Notes under the pieces: model-generated | What the model was told of the DNA's origin: nothing | Seen by the model: the letters and a program-made list of their open reading frames with translations, nothing else | Databases searched by the model: none | Made by a program: the position numbers and the translations under genes | Shown: positions 1 to 7,680 of the stretch, piece after piece | Layout of the letters: the number at the start of each line of letters is the position of its first letter | Numbering within the stretch: position 1 is the first letter of the stretch | Assembly: GCA_012510935.1 (NCBI GenBank) | Contig: JAAZHB010000061.1 | Location: forward strand, 1-16,975 | Direction of reading: 5' to 3' | DNA from: Clostridiales bacterium | GTDB lineage: Bacteria; Bacillota_A; Clostridia; Peptostreptococcales; Anaerovoracaceae | Length of the DNA: 16,975 nucleotides

Positions 1-434
1 ACAATTCTCTTATAATTCTGTCCTTCAAATTCATAGCTTAATTGCAATAAATCAATCTCAATTTCGTTGCCGTTAAGCTGCTTATCAAAATCAAGAAGTC
101 TCGGAATTGCATTCTTGCCACATAGCGCCCTCGCAAAATCATTTCCTGAGCCTATAGGTACTATACCAAGTGTAGCATTCTCGTGTCCATATAAACCAGC
201 TGCAACCTCTTGTATTGTTCCATCTCCGCCACAAGCAAAAACAGTCATCTTCTCCTCGCCGGCTTCGCCTGCAATTAGGCTTGCTAATATAGTGGCATCC
301 TTCTCTCCACAAGTATATTTTATCGAAATATTTTCGTTAGGATTTTGCTCGATGAAGTTCTCGATTGCTGGAACTAAGCGCCTATTATGCTGACCCTTTC
401 CAGACACCGGGTTGATAACGAACACATACTTCAT
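1..434 (-). CDS. Diacylglycerol kinase family lipid kinase, 3'-truncated by window edge
   Basis: Only the N-terminal 144 codons are present; the gene runs off the left edge. The translation starts MKYVFVINPVSGKG, the nucleotide-binding opening of the diacylglycerol kinase catalytic domain. The family signature GGDGT follows in 'FACGGDGTIQEV', then 'PIGSGNDFAR', the GxGNDFAR motif of the DgkB/YegS/sphingosine kinase superfamily. Such enzymes phosphorylate diacylglycerol or related lipids at the cytoplasmic face of the membrane and return diacylglycerol to phospholipid synthesis. The exact lipid substrate cannot be read from this fragment. The ATG at 434 lies 6 bp after the stop of the phosphoesterase gene, and its GGGAG ribosome binding site overlaps the end of that gene, so the two are probably translated from one mRNA. 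Family assignment is firm; substrate is inferred. Confidence 0.9.
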   Translation of the reverse strand, partial: MKYVFVINPVSGKGQHNRRLVPAIENFIEQNPNENISIKYTCGEKDATILASLIAGEAGEEKMTVFACGGDGTIQEVAAGLYGHENATLGIVPIGSGNDFARALCGKNAIPRLLDFDKQLNGNEIEIDLLQLSYEFEGQNYKRI

Positions 435-440
435 AAAAAT

Positions 441-1157
441 CTATTCTCCCTCTATAATAAGTTTTGGTCTTGATTCTAAATAATCAAGCGATACAAGATG
501 ATATTTCACACCTCTATGCTCTCCTCTAACAGCACTAAGAAAAGCCTGCCCACCATGAAGATGCCCATACACGCAGTCGCTTACACCATACTCCTCAAGA
601 ACATCTGTAAACTCTGTTGACTTGCCCGTTGCATCGGTCGGTGGATAATGCAACGACACAACAAGTCTTTCGTCAACCTTGTTTAGCTTAACAGCCTTGT
701 CAAGTCCCATCTTAAGGCGCAACAGTTCTCTTCTATAAATCTTAGCATCATGCTGTGAATATTCGATTGAACCCGGATATGGCCAACCTCTGGTTGCAAC
801 TACAACAATATTATTCTGCTCTACATAATAACAGTCATTTTGTAAAAATCTAATGTCATCATATAACGAATTTAGATAGTTTATTCGATTCCACCACAAA
901 TCGTGGTTGCCTTTGGAAATAAGTTTGGTTCCTGGTAAGCTGTGTAGCCATTCAAAATCAGGGATAGCATCCTCTAACCTTAACGCCCAACTTATATCGC
1001 CAGGAATCATTACGATATCATCCTCTTCCACACATTCGAGCCATGCTTCATAAAGACGCTTATCGTGATTCTCCCAACCTTGCCCAAATATTCCCATTGG
1101 CTTATCCACATTCTCGCTATGCGATAAATGAAGATCCCCAATAGCCCATATTTTCAC
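441..1157 (-). CDS. Calcineurin-like metallophosphoesterase
   Basis: This 238-residue protein has the full metallophosphatase metal-site series. It contains GDLHL (D8, H10), GDISW (D54), GNHD (N84, H85), a histidine in 'VSLHYPP' (H170), and GHLHG (H199, H201). These residues hold a two-metal centre that hydrolyses phosphomono- or diesters. There is no signal peptide or membrane segment, so it should be cytoplasmic. The pattern resembles the small predicted phosphohydrolases of Firmicutes (COG1768-like); the substrate is not known from sequence. The start is a GTG at 1157 because AAGGAGG sits 8 nt upstream and the GDLHL motif begins at residue 7, as usual in the family. It follows rmuC by 55 bp and precedes the lipid kinase by 6 bp, so it is probably in the same transcript. 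Confidence 0.92.
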   Translation of the reverse strand: MKIWAIGDLHLSHSENVDKPMGIFGQGWENHDKRLYEAWLECVEEDDIVMIPGDISWALRLEDAIPDFEWLHSLPGTKLISKGNHDLWWNRINYLNSLYDDIRFLQNDCYYVEQNNIVVVATRGWPYPGSIEYSQHDAKIYRRELLRLKMGLDKAVKLNKVDERLVVSLHYPPTDATGKSTEFTDVLEEYGVSDCVYGHLHGGQAFLSAVRGEHRGVKYHLVSLDYLESRPKLIIEGE

Positions 1158-1212
1158 AAGAAAGCCCTCCTTAAATTATATTCTTGATACTTAATTGTAT
1201 CTAACTATCTTT

Positions 1213-2202
1213 CTACTCACCATCAAGAATTTCTCTTGTTTTATCCTCTTCTAAGGAGGTGACACTTCGAAGCTTTCTGTTTATTGCCCTGCTTCTAGTT
1301 CCAACAAGTGAATCAAGCTCATTATCTATATCAGTAATATGTTTGCGTACAGAGTTCAAACCTTTGTCGAACTTCTCAAACTCAGTCTTTACAGCACCTA
1401 GCGTTTCCCATACCTCATGAGATTTCCGCTCAATAACAAGAGTATTGAATCCCATTTGAAGGCTGTTTATTAAGGCTGCCATTGTTGTCGGTCCGGCAAT
1501 TGTAATATTGTAGGTTCTTTGAAGTTCCTCTACCATACCGCAATTCACGGCTTCCGAATATAGCCCCTCAAAAGGAAGGAACATTATTCCAAAATCAGTT
1601 GTATATGGAGGCTCAATATATTTCATCTTGATATCCTTTGCCATATTCTTGATTCCAGCCATCAAAGCTTTCTTGGTTTTATTAATTATTTCCTTGTCCC
1701 CTAGATCATAAGCATCAACAAGAACCCCATATGCATCCCCAGGAAACTTTGAGTCAATAGGCAAGTAGACAGGTCTTTCACCATCGCCGGGTAGTCTGAT
1801 AGCAAATTCCACTCTGTAGTTGCTACCAGGAATCGTCTCAACATTCTCATCATATTGTTCCTTACTCATTATCTGACCAAGAATTGCAGCAAGTTGAACC
1901 TCCCCTACAATTCCCCTCGTCTTTACATTCGAAAGGATTTTCTTAAGATCACCTACGCTATTTGCAACAGTTTTCATCTCACCTAAGCCTTGATATACGG
2001 ACTCAAGTCTCTGATTTACAAGTCCCATCTGATCAACAACTGCGCGGCTAGTATCGATTGTTACCTGACCATAACCCTTTAGCATGGTGTCCATCTTATT
2101 TGCCGTTTTTTGAACCCTTATAAGAGCATAAATTGCAATCAGCAAAGTGATTGTAACAAGCGCTGTGAGTGCAACGGCTATAGCAATTACTGAGTTCCCC
2201 AT
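1213..2202 (-). CDS. rmuC: RmuC family DNA recombination protein
   Basis: The 329-residue protein begins with one hydrophobic segment (about residues 5-27). A short helical region (about 35-85) follows, then the RmuC domain (about 88-300). Characteristic stretches are 'ILSNVKTRGIVGEVQLAAIL', 'VEFAIRLPGDGE', 'VYLPIDSKFPGDAY' and 'FGIMFLPFEGLYSEA'. RmuC was identified in E. coli as limiting recombination at inverted repeats and is thought to have a nuclease-like fold; its biochemistry is poorly settled. This copy is shorter than the E. coli protein (about 475 residues) because the coiled coil after the membrane segment is brief, giving a compact membrane-tethered form. The ATG at 2202 is 4 bp past the coaB stop, with AAGGTG about 10 nt upstream overlapping the coaB end, which suggests coupled translation. 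Confidence 0.92.
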   Translation of the reverse strand: MGNSVIAIAVALTALVTITLLIAIYALIRVQKTANKMDTMLKGYGQVTIDTSRAVVDQMGLVNQRLESVYQGLGEMKTVANSVGDLKKILSNVKTRGIVGEVQLAAILGQIMSKEQYDENVETIPGSNYRVEFAIRLPGDGERPVYLPIDSKFPGDAYGVLVDAYDLGDKEIINKTKKALMAGIKNMAKDIKMKYIEPPYTTDFGIMFLPFEGLYSEAVNCGMVEELQRTYNITIAGPTTMAALINSLQMGFNTLVIERKSHEVWETLGAVKTEFEKFDKGLNSVRKHITDIDNELDSLVGTRSRAINRKLRSVTSLEEDKTREILDGE

Positions 2203-2206
2203 AATT

Positions 2207-2941
2207 TTAATTCACCTTGTCATCAACAAACTTGAATATTTCGTCAACATCCTTAAGAACCATTTCTGTAAAACCATCCTTATTGATTAAGTATCTAGAA
2301 GGGTTTCCAGCTCTTAAATCAGCTAGGTCATTTGCAAGAATATAATCCATCTGATTCTTGTTGCAAAGCGCTGAAGCCACATCAAAAAGTTCACTCTTTT
2401 CGACATTCTCTAGCAACTTGCATCCAACAAGAAGCGTGTTAGGATACCAGAATCTGAGCTTTCCGATAATCTTTGGAGTAAGCCCCAACTTTACTGTTAG
2501 ATTCTCTTGATAGCTGCTAATTTTGCTTGAGTCGTCAAGCTTACACTTAGGATTTTTCATAATCTTTAGAATGTCATCTGCTGATTCAATTTTTCCAATT
2601 TTCTTGTAAATTTCGTCAGCCAAATCCTCCATTAAGAATGAGAAATCTGCCAAATAATCACCTACAGCAGCTGCATGAATAATTGCATCTGTATCATCAT
2701 GCTTCGCTTCGGACTCTAATGCTTTAAGCATGTCATTAGTTGTCTCAACTCTTACTACCTTCATGTTATCTCTCTCATTACATGGCACTGCATTATTTAG
2801 AATAAGAACAACATTATAACCCGCATCACAGAATAGGTGCCCAAGCTGTACAGAAGTTCCTCCAGTTGACATATTAGTAATCTTCATAACCTCATCAATT
2901 GGTTCATTAGTTGGACCACCAGTAATTACAATCTTTTTCAT
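2207..2941 (-). CDS. coaB: Stand-alone phosphopantothenate-cysteine ligase
   Basis: This 244-residue protein matches the CoaB half of the usual CoaBC fusion: 'KKIVITGGPTNEPIDEV' at the N-terminus, 'ITNMSTGG' at 21-28, 'AAAVGDY' at 91-96, 'KISSYQ' at 140-145, 'LTPKIIGKLRFW' at 154-165, and 'ILANDL' at 201-206. CoaB joins 4'-phosphopantothenate to cysteine in CoA synthesis, using CTP or ATP. The KISS...TPKII pattern is what I recall from the separate CoaB proteins of streptococci. No CoaC decarboxylase is present here, so the partner should be elsewhere. The frame is open to an ATG at 2977, but the ATG at 2941 is chosen. It has GGGAGGA a few bases upstream and starts MKKIVITGG as the family does, while the earlier start would overlap tcdA and add 12 non-conserved residues. 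Confidence 0.88.
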   Translation of the reverse strand: MKKIVITGGPTNEPIDEVMKITNMSTGGTSVQLGHLFCDAGYNVVLILNNAVPCNERDNMKVVRVETTNDMLKALESEAKHDDTDAIIHAAAVGDYLADFSFLMEDLADEIYKKIGKIESADDILKIMKNPKCKLDDSSKISSYQENLTVKLGLTPKIIGKLRFWYPNTLLVGCKLLENVEKSELFDVASALCNKNQMDYILANDLADLRAGNPSRYLINKDGFTEMVLKDVDEIFKFVDDKVN

Positions 2942-2966
2942 ATCTTTCCTCCCAAATCTAAACATA

Positions 2967-3641
2967 TTATTTATCAATTTCCGCTAGCTCGCGGATAACA
3001 TATCCAGCTAATGTGAGCCCGGCAGCGCCAGGTACATAGCTTAAAGTTCCAAGTTCATTCCCGCATATCGTCGGTTTTTCTTCAGAAAAAACAACTGGCA
3101 GATGTTCAATTCCAATAGCTCTCAAATTCTTGCGCATTGTCTTCGCAAGTGGGCACATGCTTGTCTTGGAAATATCTGCCACCTTAAATTCCGTTAGCAA
3201 CTTTCCTGCAGTTCCCATCGAAGAAATAATCTTTATATTCTTCTCATTGCATTCTTTAATTATAGCAACCTTAGCATCCACATCGTCAATTGCATCAATT
3301 ACATAATCATATTCTTCTAATGGAAGTTCCATACCAGCCTTATAGAAAAAGACCTTATAATCAACATTGATTTCCGGATTAATGTCTCTGATTCTCTCAG
3401 CCTCTACCACTGCCTTAAGTTTGCCAAGAGTAGATTCCAAAGCCACAAGTTGTCTATTCAAGTTGCTTTGGCAAATTGTATCACCATCAATGATAGTAAT
3501 CTTTCCTATGCCAGCTCTAGCAATCGCTTCCGCAGCATAGGATCCAACGCCTCCGACGCCTAGAATAAGAACACTTGAAACCTCAAGCTTCATAAGCGCT
3601 TCTTCTCCAATTAAATTTATTGTTCGTCTATGTCTTTCCAT
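2967..3641 (-). CDS. tcdA: tRNA threonylcarbamoyladenosine dehydratase (ThiF/E1-like)
   Basis: The 224-residue protein has an E1-like ATP-binding fold: 'LILGVGGVGSYAAEA' (glycine loop at 28-34), acidic residues in 'IIDGDTI' (D52, D54), 'NLNRQLVA' (R63), and 'VIDAIDD' at 114-120. TcdA uses ATP to cyclise t6A at position 37 of ANN-decoding tRNAs to ct6A. The segment 'ADISKTSMCPLAKTMRKNLR' followed by 'VVFSEEKP' is the TcdA/YrvM signature that separates it from ThiF and MoeB. The usual DPLAK reads CPLAK here. The protein is about 30-45 residues shorter than B. subtilis YrvM or E. coli TcdA; the loss is in the region after 'VVFSEEKP', while the closing 'SYVPGAAGLTLAGYVI' is kept. The ATG lies 25 bp inside the end of recX, so the two genes should be translationally coupled. 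Confidence 0.88.
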   Translation of the reverse strand: MERHRRTINLIGEEALMKLEVSSVLILGVGGVGSYAAEAIARAGIGKITIIDGDTICQSNLNRQLVALESTLGKLKAVVEAERIRDINPEINVDYKVFFYKAGMELPLEEYDYVIDAIDDVDAKVAIIKECNEKNIKIISSMGTAGKLLTEFKVADISKTSMCPLAKTMRKNLRAIGIEHLPVVFSEEKPTICGNELGTLSYVPGAAGLTLAGYVIRELAEIDK

Positions 3642-4159
3642 TCTCTTATCTCTGTTACAATACTGTAAATATTATCAAACCCTTGTCGTTCAAGTTTCCT
3701 TGCAATTCTTCCAAGCAGCTTTTCATCTATAATTCCATCATTTATTGCTATTTCATTCTTCGCTATTGAGACCGCCATCGCATACTCATCAATGCTATTT
3801 TCATATTCAAAGTCATCAAAAGCGTTACGAATTATTTCAGCCGAAATGCCTAGTTCACTTAACTCCTTAGCGAGTCTCTTTCGAGCACGCTTTTTGCCAT
3901 ATCCGATTTCGATAAACCTTATCGCATACATATAATCATCAATGTAGCCATTTTCTTTGAGTTCTGCTACAACTTCACTGATAATACTATACTCAAAACC
4001 TTTCTGTTTAAGCTTATCGACTAACTCCTTCTCGGAATGCATCCTAAGTGACAGAAACCTTGCCGCAGCAACATTCGCTTTCTCAAGCTCATTCATTTTC
4101 TCCGAATTTACTTCCATCCACAAATCCTCATTTGTATTTGATTTATTCCCTTTAAACAC
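3617..4159 (-). CDS. recX: Regulatory protein RecX
   Basis: The protein is up to 180 residues, almost all helical. It carries the RecX core 'AARFLSLRMHSEKELVDKLKQKGF', then 'VVAELKENGYIDD' and 'KKRARKRLAKELSELGIS', the repeated three-helix units typical of the family. RecX binds RecA filaments and modulates their extension and activity. It is usually near recA or in mixed DNA-repair strings; here recJ and rmuC are in the same series, but recA is not in the window. The start is uncertain. A GTG at 4159 lies 6 bp after the phosphopantetheinyl transferase stop, with AGG 6 nt upstream. An ATG at 4117 (residue 15) has GAGG 8 nt upstream and may be the true start, since the first 14 residues are not conserved in character. 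The 3' end overlaps tcdA by 25 bp. Confidence 0.85.
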   Translation of the reverse strand: MFKGNKSNTNEDLWMEVNSEKMNELEKANVAAARFLSLRMHSEKELVDKLKQKGFEYSIISEVVAELKENGYIDDYMYAIRFIEIGYGKKRARKRLAKELSELGISAEIIRNAFDDFEYENSIDEYAMAVSIAKNEIAINDGIIDEKLLGRIARKLERQGFDNIYSIVTEIREWKDIDEQ

Positions 4160-4165
4160 TCCAAC

Positions 4166-4723
4166 CTAAAGACGGAAGAAATGAACATCGACAGGTTCTC
4201 TATTTGTGCAAATTGCACCAAATGGGACTTCATCAACACCTAGAATTTCAACCCTTTGCAAGAACCACTCTTTTCCATCAATTTCTATCTTTGTCTTAAG
4301 AACTGATGGAATCTTTGCAAAAACATTCTCCCCGATAGCCTTAATCACAGCCTCTCGTCTAGTCCATATTTCCCAAAAAGCCTCTTCTCCATCTTCCAAT
4401 ACAAAAGCTTTCTCTTCTTCATTATAATACTTCTGCATTATCTCTTTCATCTTGCAATTTCTAGGATATTGAATATCCATTCCACAGACTTCATCATCAA
4501 TTAATATTGCCCAAGTATCATTTGAATGTGAAATCGAAAAATGCTTCCAGCCTGGAATAAAAGGTTTGCCCTTTGCCTCGGTCTTTAACCTCTTCAAAAA
4601 ATCCGCACCACTTATATCAGTGCAAAAATTCTCTGCATTATTGTATAGGTCGATTGCTTGTTCTAGCAGTTCATGACTTTCCTTCTTCGAACCACCAAAA
4701 CCGTCCTTACTGAAAATATACAT
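4166..4723 (-). CDS. 4'-phosphopantetheinyl transferase superfamily protein (Sfp-like)
   Basis: The 185-residue protein has the Sfp-family landmarks: 'KHFSISHSND' (60-69), 'VCGMDIQ' (79-85), and 'FWEIWTRREAVIKAIG' (116-131). Residues D83, E124 and K128 match the conserved acidic and lysine positions that bind magnesium and CoA. Such enzymes move phosphopantetheine from CoA to a serine of a carrier protein. At 185 residues it is shorter than Sfp (about 224) but within the range of small bacterial members. The second acidic residue of the GIDxE motif is Gln (Q85), a known type of variation. No carrier protein, NRPS or PKS gene is nearby, so it may serve fatty-acid ACP or a distant pathway; this cannot be decided here. 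The ATG at 4723 has AGGAG 8 nt upstream and lies 23 bp after the S41 protease gene. Confidence 0.86.
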   Translation of the reverse strand: MYIFSKDGFGGSKKESHELLEQAIDLYNNAENFCTDISGADFLKRLKTEAKGKPFIPGWKHFSISHSNDTWAILIDDEVCGMDIQYPRNCKMKEIMQKYYNEEEKAFVLEDGEEAFWEIWTRREAVIKAIGENVFAKIPSVLKTKIEIDGKEWFLQRVEILGVDEVPFGAICTNREPVDVHFFRL

Positions 4724-4746
4724 TTAATTTACTCCTGAAAAAACTA

Positions 4747-5940
4747 CTAGCTTAACTGCTTGATAGCATCTTGCAATGGATCATCTGATGTGATGTCCGG
4801 TTCAACTCCATTCTTGTTGATTGATTTACCGTTTGGGGACAGATACTCGCCAGTTGTATACTTAATGGCTGTGCCATCCTCAAACTTATGGATAGTTTGA
4901 ATTAACCCCTTTCCATATGTTGTCTTTCCAATTATAGTACCGCCAGCATTGTCTTTAACTGCTGCTGCCACTATTTCTGCAGCACTAGCCGTATTCTCAT
5001 CAACCAGCAAGACATACTCAATATCTATTGATGATGCATCTGATTTCTCAACCTCATCATCTTTATTCTTTGACTTCTCGGTCATAATTTTCCCTGCAGG
5101 TAGAAGTCTATCTGCCACCTTAACGCCTTCTTCTTTCAGTCCTCCAGGATTACCTCTAAAGTCAATTATTAGTTTAGTACACCCTTTGTTCTTTAAATAT
5201 TTAACCGCAGAATCAAACTCCTTCGATGAATTTTCTCTAAATTTGAACAGCCTGATGTACCCAATAGCATCTGCATCCTCTAACACCCCATATTCAATGC
5301 ATTCCTCTTCAAGTTCAACCCTATTCATCTTATGAGATTCTGTCTTATCGCCAGACTTAATAACAACTGTTACAGCTTCCCCGGCCTCACCTGAAAGCAA
5401 GTCATTGGCAGTTTTAAGAGAATCGACTGCCTTGTCATCAATCTTTACGATGACATCTCCCACTTTAATACCTGCCTCATCAGCAGGACTATCCGAAATC
5501 AACCTTGTTACAACAATTGCACCATCTTGCTCTGTACAAGCAAGTCCAATTCCAACATAGGCTTTAATATAATTTCTCTCAAGGTTTTCATACTCTGCAG
5601 CCGTATAATATTTAACATATTCATCATCCGTCAAGCTACTTGCAACAGCATTAGTTGCTGTTTCAGATACTTCATCGCCATTGTAATCATAATACGCATT
5701 CTTCTCAAACATGGTTTGCATTGTATATGCTTTGCCAAAAACCTTATCCATCCCAGAGTAGTAATCGCTCTGAGCCGCGGTAAGAAGTCTGCCCCCTGTA
5801 AGCATTGTAACACCAAAAGCCAGGCACGCACCTAATAGTATCCCCGTAAAGAGCATGAAAAATCCAAATCTTTTTCTGCTCCTTGGCTTACGAGGCTCTT
5901 CCAGTTCGGGGTCTCTGTCTTGATTATCGTTATCTATCAT
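4747..5940 (-). CDS. S41 family carboxy-terminal processing protease (CtpA/CtpB type)
   Basis: This 397-residue protein has a charged cytoplasmic N-terminus and one membrane segment (about 26-48), with the rest outside the cell. An N-terminal helical part is followed by a PDZ domain (about 125-208, 'YVGIGLACTEQDGAIVV', 'SPADEAGIKVGDVIVKID') and the S41 peptidase domain (about 225-380). The Ser-Lys-Gln set is visible: S319 in 'ENTASAAEIV', K344 in 'TTYGKGLIQ', and Q348. The 25- and 4-residue spacings are those of B. subtilis CtpB. These proteases cut envelope proteins near the C-terminus, and the PDZ domain gates activity. In the same gene series as ftsE, ftsX and an M23 hydrolase, it may act on cell-wall proteins; that is inference. 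The ATG at 5940 overlaps recJ by 11 bp and has AAGGAGG 8 nt upstream. Confidence 0.95.
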   Translation of the reverse strand: MIDNDNQDRDPELEEPRKPRSRKRFGFFMLFTGILLGACLAFGVTMLTGGRLLTAAQSDYYSGMDKVFGKAYTMQTMFEKNAYYDYNGDEVSETATNAVASSLTDDEYVKYYTAAEYENLERNYIKAYVGIGLACTEQDGAIVVTRLISDSPADEAGIKVGDVIVKIDDKAVDSLKTANDLLSGEAGEAVTVVIKSGDKTESHKMNRVELEEECIEYGVLEDADAIGYIRLFKFRENSSKEFDSAVKYLKNKGCTKLIIDFRGNPGGLKEEGVKVADRLLPAGKIMTEKSKNKDDEVEKSDASSIDIEYVLLVDENTASAAEIVAAAVKDNAGGTIIGKTTYGKGLIQTIHKFEDGTAIKYTTGEYLSPNGKSINKNGVEPDITSDDPLQDAIKQLS

Positions 5941-7582
5941 TACATAGCCCTCCTTCTGGTAAAATGCATCGCACTCTCAATTGAGGCTTAACACTGTCTC
6001 TCCAATGATTTACTTCAATGACGCCAATAATATCCACCGGTGTATTCGAAGTAGCAATCTCCTCGTACTTCTCAGCCTCTTGGAAAATCAAGCACTCTAA
6101 TGATTCGCAATGCTTCGAGGCAATAGTGAATTTAGCATGTTTTTTCTCACCCTTCAAGAACTTCCAATTAACAGGAATGACACCACTTAACTTAAACTCA
6201 GGTATTTCATTTCCCTTCCCACATGGTTCAAGCATTTGAATGTCATTTGCAAGTTCAAGACTTACATCACTAATTTCCAGTTCAGCATCATAGTGATACT
6301 CAATGTCAAAAAGATTGTTTTTCTCTTTATATAGTTCTTCGATATCTTGATTAAGGTTGGTCCTTAATTCATCTACTTTCTCTGGCAAAATAGAAAATCC
6401 ACAAGCAGCGCTATGTCCACCAAAGCTAATAAAACTGTCCCTGTATTTATCCAGCATATCAAAAAGATTTACTGTACTTATTGAACGCCCTGTCCCTTTG
6501 TAGTAATCTCCAGATTTTGTAATGATTACTACAGGTCTATTAACATTCTCTCTCAGCTTCCCGGCAACAATACCTAGAACGCCTTCATGTGCATCGTTCA
6601 CCTCAAGTAAAAGAAAATCATCTTCTTTATTATTGTTTGCAATTTCCAGGCTCTTGCTGAATGCCTCGTCTTGAAGACTCCTTCTCTTATGGTTTGCTTC
6701 AATCAGCATATTGCAATATCCAATTGCTTCACTTTCAGTTTCTGAAAGAAATAGCTTAACACCCAAGCTTGCATCGCCGAGCCTTCCAGCGGCATTTAAT
6801 CTTGGTGCAATGCAAAAAGAAATATCGCTTGTCTTAAGTTTGCTATAGTCTAAACCCGATAGCTTAATAAGATTTCTCAATCCAATATTATGGCATCCCA
6901 GTTTCATGAAGCGAAGTCCACACTTTACTATCGTTCTGTTCTCATCTTTCATTACCATGATATCTGCAATAGTTCCAACAGCAGCAAATTCAAGAGCTTC
7001 AGCCATAATTTCTTTCGGAATAGGTCTAATTCTTGAAATTGCAAGTGCAAGTTTATATGCAACACCTACCCCTGCAAGACCCTTAAATGGATATTCATCT
7101 TCCTCCTGCATTGGATTGATAATGAGTCCTTCAGCAGAAATACTCGACATATTATGATGGTCTGTAACAAGAGTCTGAATCCCAAGTGAATGTGCATACT
7201 CAGTCTCTTCTTTTGACACAGAACCACAGTCAACCGTTAGAATAAATTCGCCACCATTCTCGTGAATTCTATCTATTGATTCATTATGAAGTCCATAGCC
7301 TTCATCAAACCTTGATGGTATATAGTAGCTTACTTTATCTGTCAGCGAACCTATTACTTTCATCATAAGTGAGGTAGATGTAATTCCATCAACATCATAA
7401 TCTCCATAGATTACAATATTTCTTCCTTCATCTACCGCATCAAGCAATAAATCCACTCCCTCGCGCATATTCGCAAGCAGGAATGGATTATATGCAAGCT
7501 GAGGTCTAGGTGAGAAGAACTCCTCTCGTTCATTCTCGCCTATTCCTCTTGATTCAATAATTTGTTTTATGACCCTATGCAT
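5930..7582 (-). CDS. recJ: Single-stranded-DNA-specific exonuclease RecJ
   Basis: The 550-residue protein has the DHH phosphoesterase motifs: 'VIYGDYDVDGITS' (D61, D63, D65), 'LTVDCG' (D118), 'VTDHHN' (D141, H142, H143), and 'GTIADIM' (D207). These are followed by 'APRLNAAGRLGD', the DHHA1 part 'GVLGIVAGKLRE' and 'ISFGGHSAACGF' (386-396), and a C-terminal OB-like region. RecJ degrades single-stranded DNA 5' to 3' in RecF-pathway recombination and mismatch repair. It starts close to the conserved 'IIESRGI' motif and lacks roughly the first 15-25 residues common in homologues. The frame has a stop codon (TGA) immediately upstream of the ATG, so no longer in-frame start exists. The AGGGGAG upstream is 13 nt from this ATG, an unusual distance. 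It overlaps the S41 protease gene by 11 bp. Confidence 0.93.
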   Translation of the reverse strand: MHRVIKQIIESRGIGENEREEFFSPRPQLAYNPFLLANMREGVDLLLDAVDEGRNIVIYGDYDVDGITSTSLMMKVIGSLTDKVSYYIPSRFDEGYGLHNESIDRIHENGGEFILTVDCGSVSKEETEYAHSLGIQTLVTDHHNMSSISAEGLIINPMQEEDEYPFKGLAGVGVAYKLALAISRIRPIPKEIMAEALEFAAVGTIADIMVMKDENRTIVKCGLRFMKLGCHNIGLRNLIKLSGLDYSKLKTSDISFCIAPRLNAAGRLGDASLGVKLFLSETESEAIGYCNMLIEANHKRRSLQDEAFSKSLEIANNNKEDDFLLLEVNDAHEGVLGIVAGKLRENVNRPVVIITKSGDYYKGTGRSISTVNLFDMLDKYRDSFISFGGHSAACGFSILPEKVDELRTNLNQDIEELYKEKNNLFDIEYHYDAELEISDVSLELANDIQMLEPCGKGNEIPEFKLSGVIPVNWKFLKGEKKHAKFTIASKHCESLECLIFQEAEKYEEIATSNTPVDIIGVIEVNHWRDSVKPQLRVRCILPEGGLCNDR

Positions 7583-7602
7583 TCAGCACCATATACTCCC
7601 CT
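7575..7602 (-). promoter_or_regulatory. recJ translation start region with overlapping five-codon ORF
   Basis: AGGGGAG at 7596-7602 is only 3 nt from an ATG at 7592, which opens ATG GTG CTG AAT GCA TAG. The recJ ATG (7580-7582) lies inside this mini-ORF in another frame, 13 nt from the same AGGGGAG. Ribosomes might load at the mini-ORF and reinitiate on recJ, or the spacing may simply be poor. Visible in sequence; function is inferred. Confidence 0.35.
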
Positions 7603-7612
7603 ATAGTTGTGC

Positions 7613-7654
7613 AGCAGTCATATGCCTATTAATAATTAAACATATAGACATGCT
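7613..7654 (-). other. Imperfect inverted repeat between hydrolase gene and recJ
   Basis: The arms AGCAGTCATATG (7613-7624) and CATATAGACATGCT (7641-7654) pair over 12 bp with two single-base bulges around a 16-nt AT-rich loop. On the minus-strand RNA no U run follows, so it is a poor terminator for the hydrolase gene. It could be an mRNA-stabilising or leader hairpin before recJ. Confidence 0.35.
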
Positions 7655-7680
7655 TTTACTTTTATCTCGTTAGTACTATA

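Noticed and set aside
67..393. Plus-strand open frame of 108 codons
   Set aside because: It is antisense to the diacylglycerol kinase gene, whose minus-strand frame has clear GGDGT and GxGNDFAR motifs. The plus-strand product has no recognisable features and no ribosome binding site.
1175..1180. Perfect TATAAT before the phosphoesterase gene
   Set aside because: Transcription from it would start inside the AAGGAGG ribosome binding site, and no good -35 box is found 16-18 nt upstream; probably chance in AT-rich DNA.
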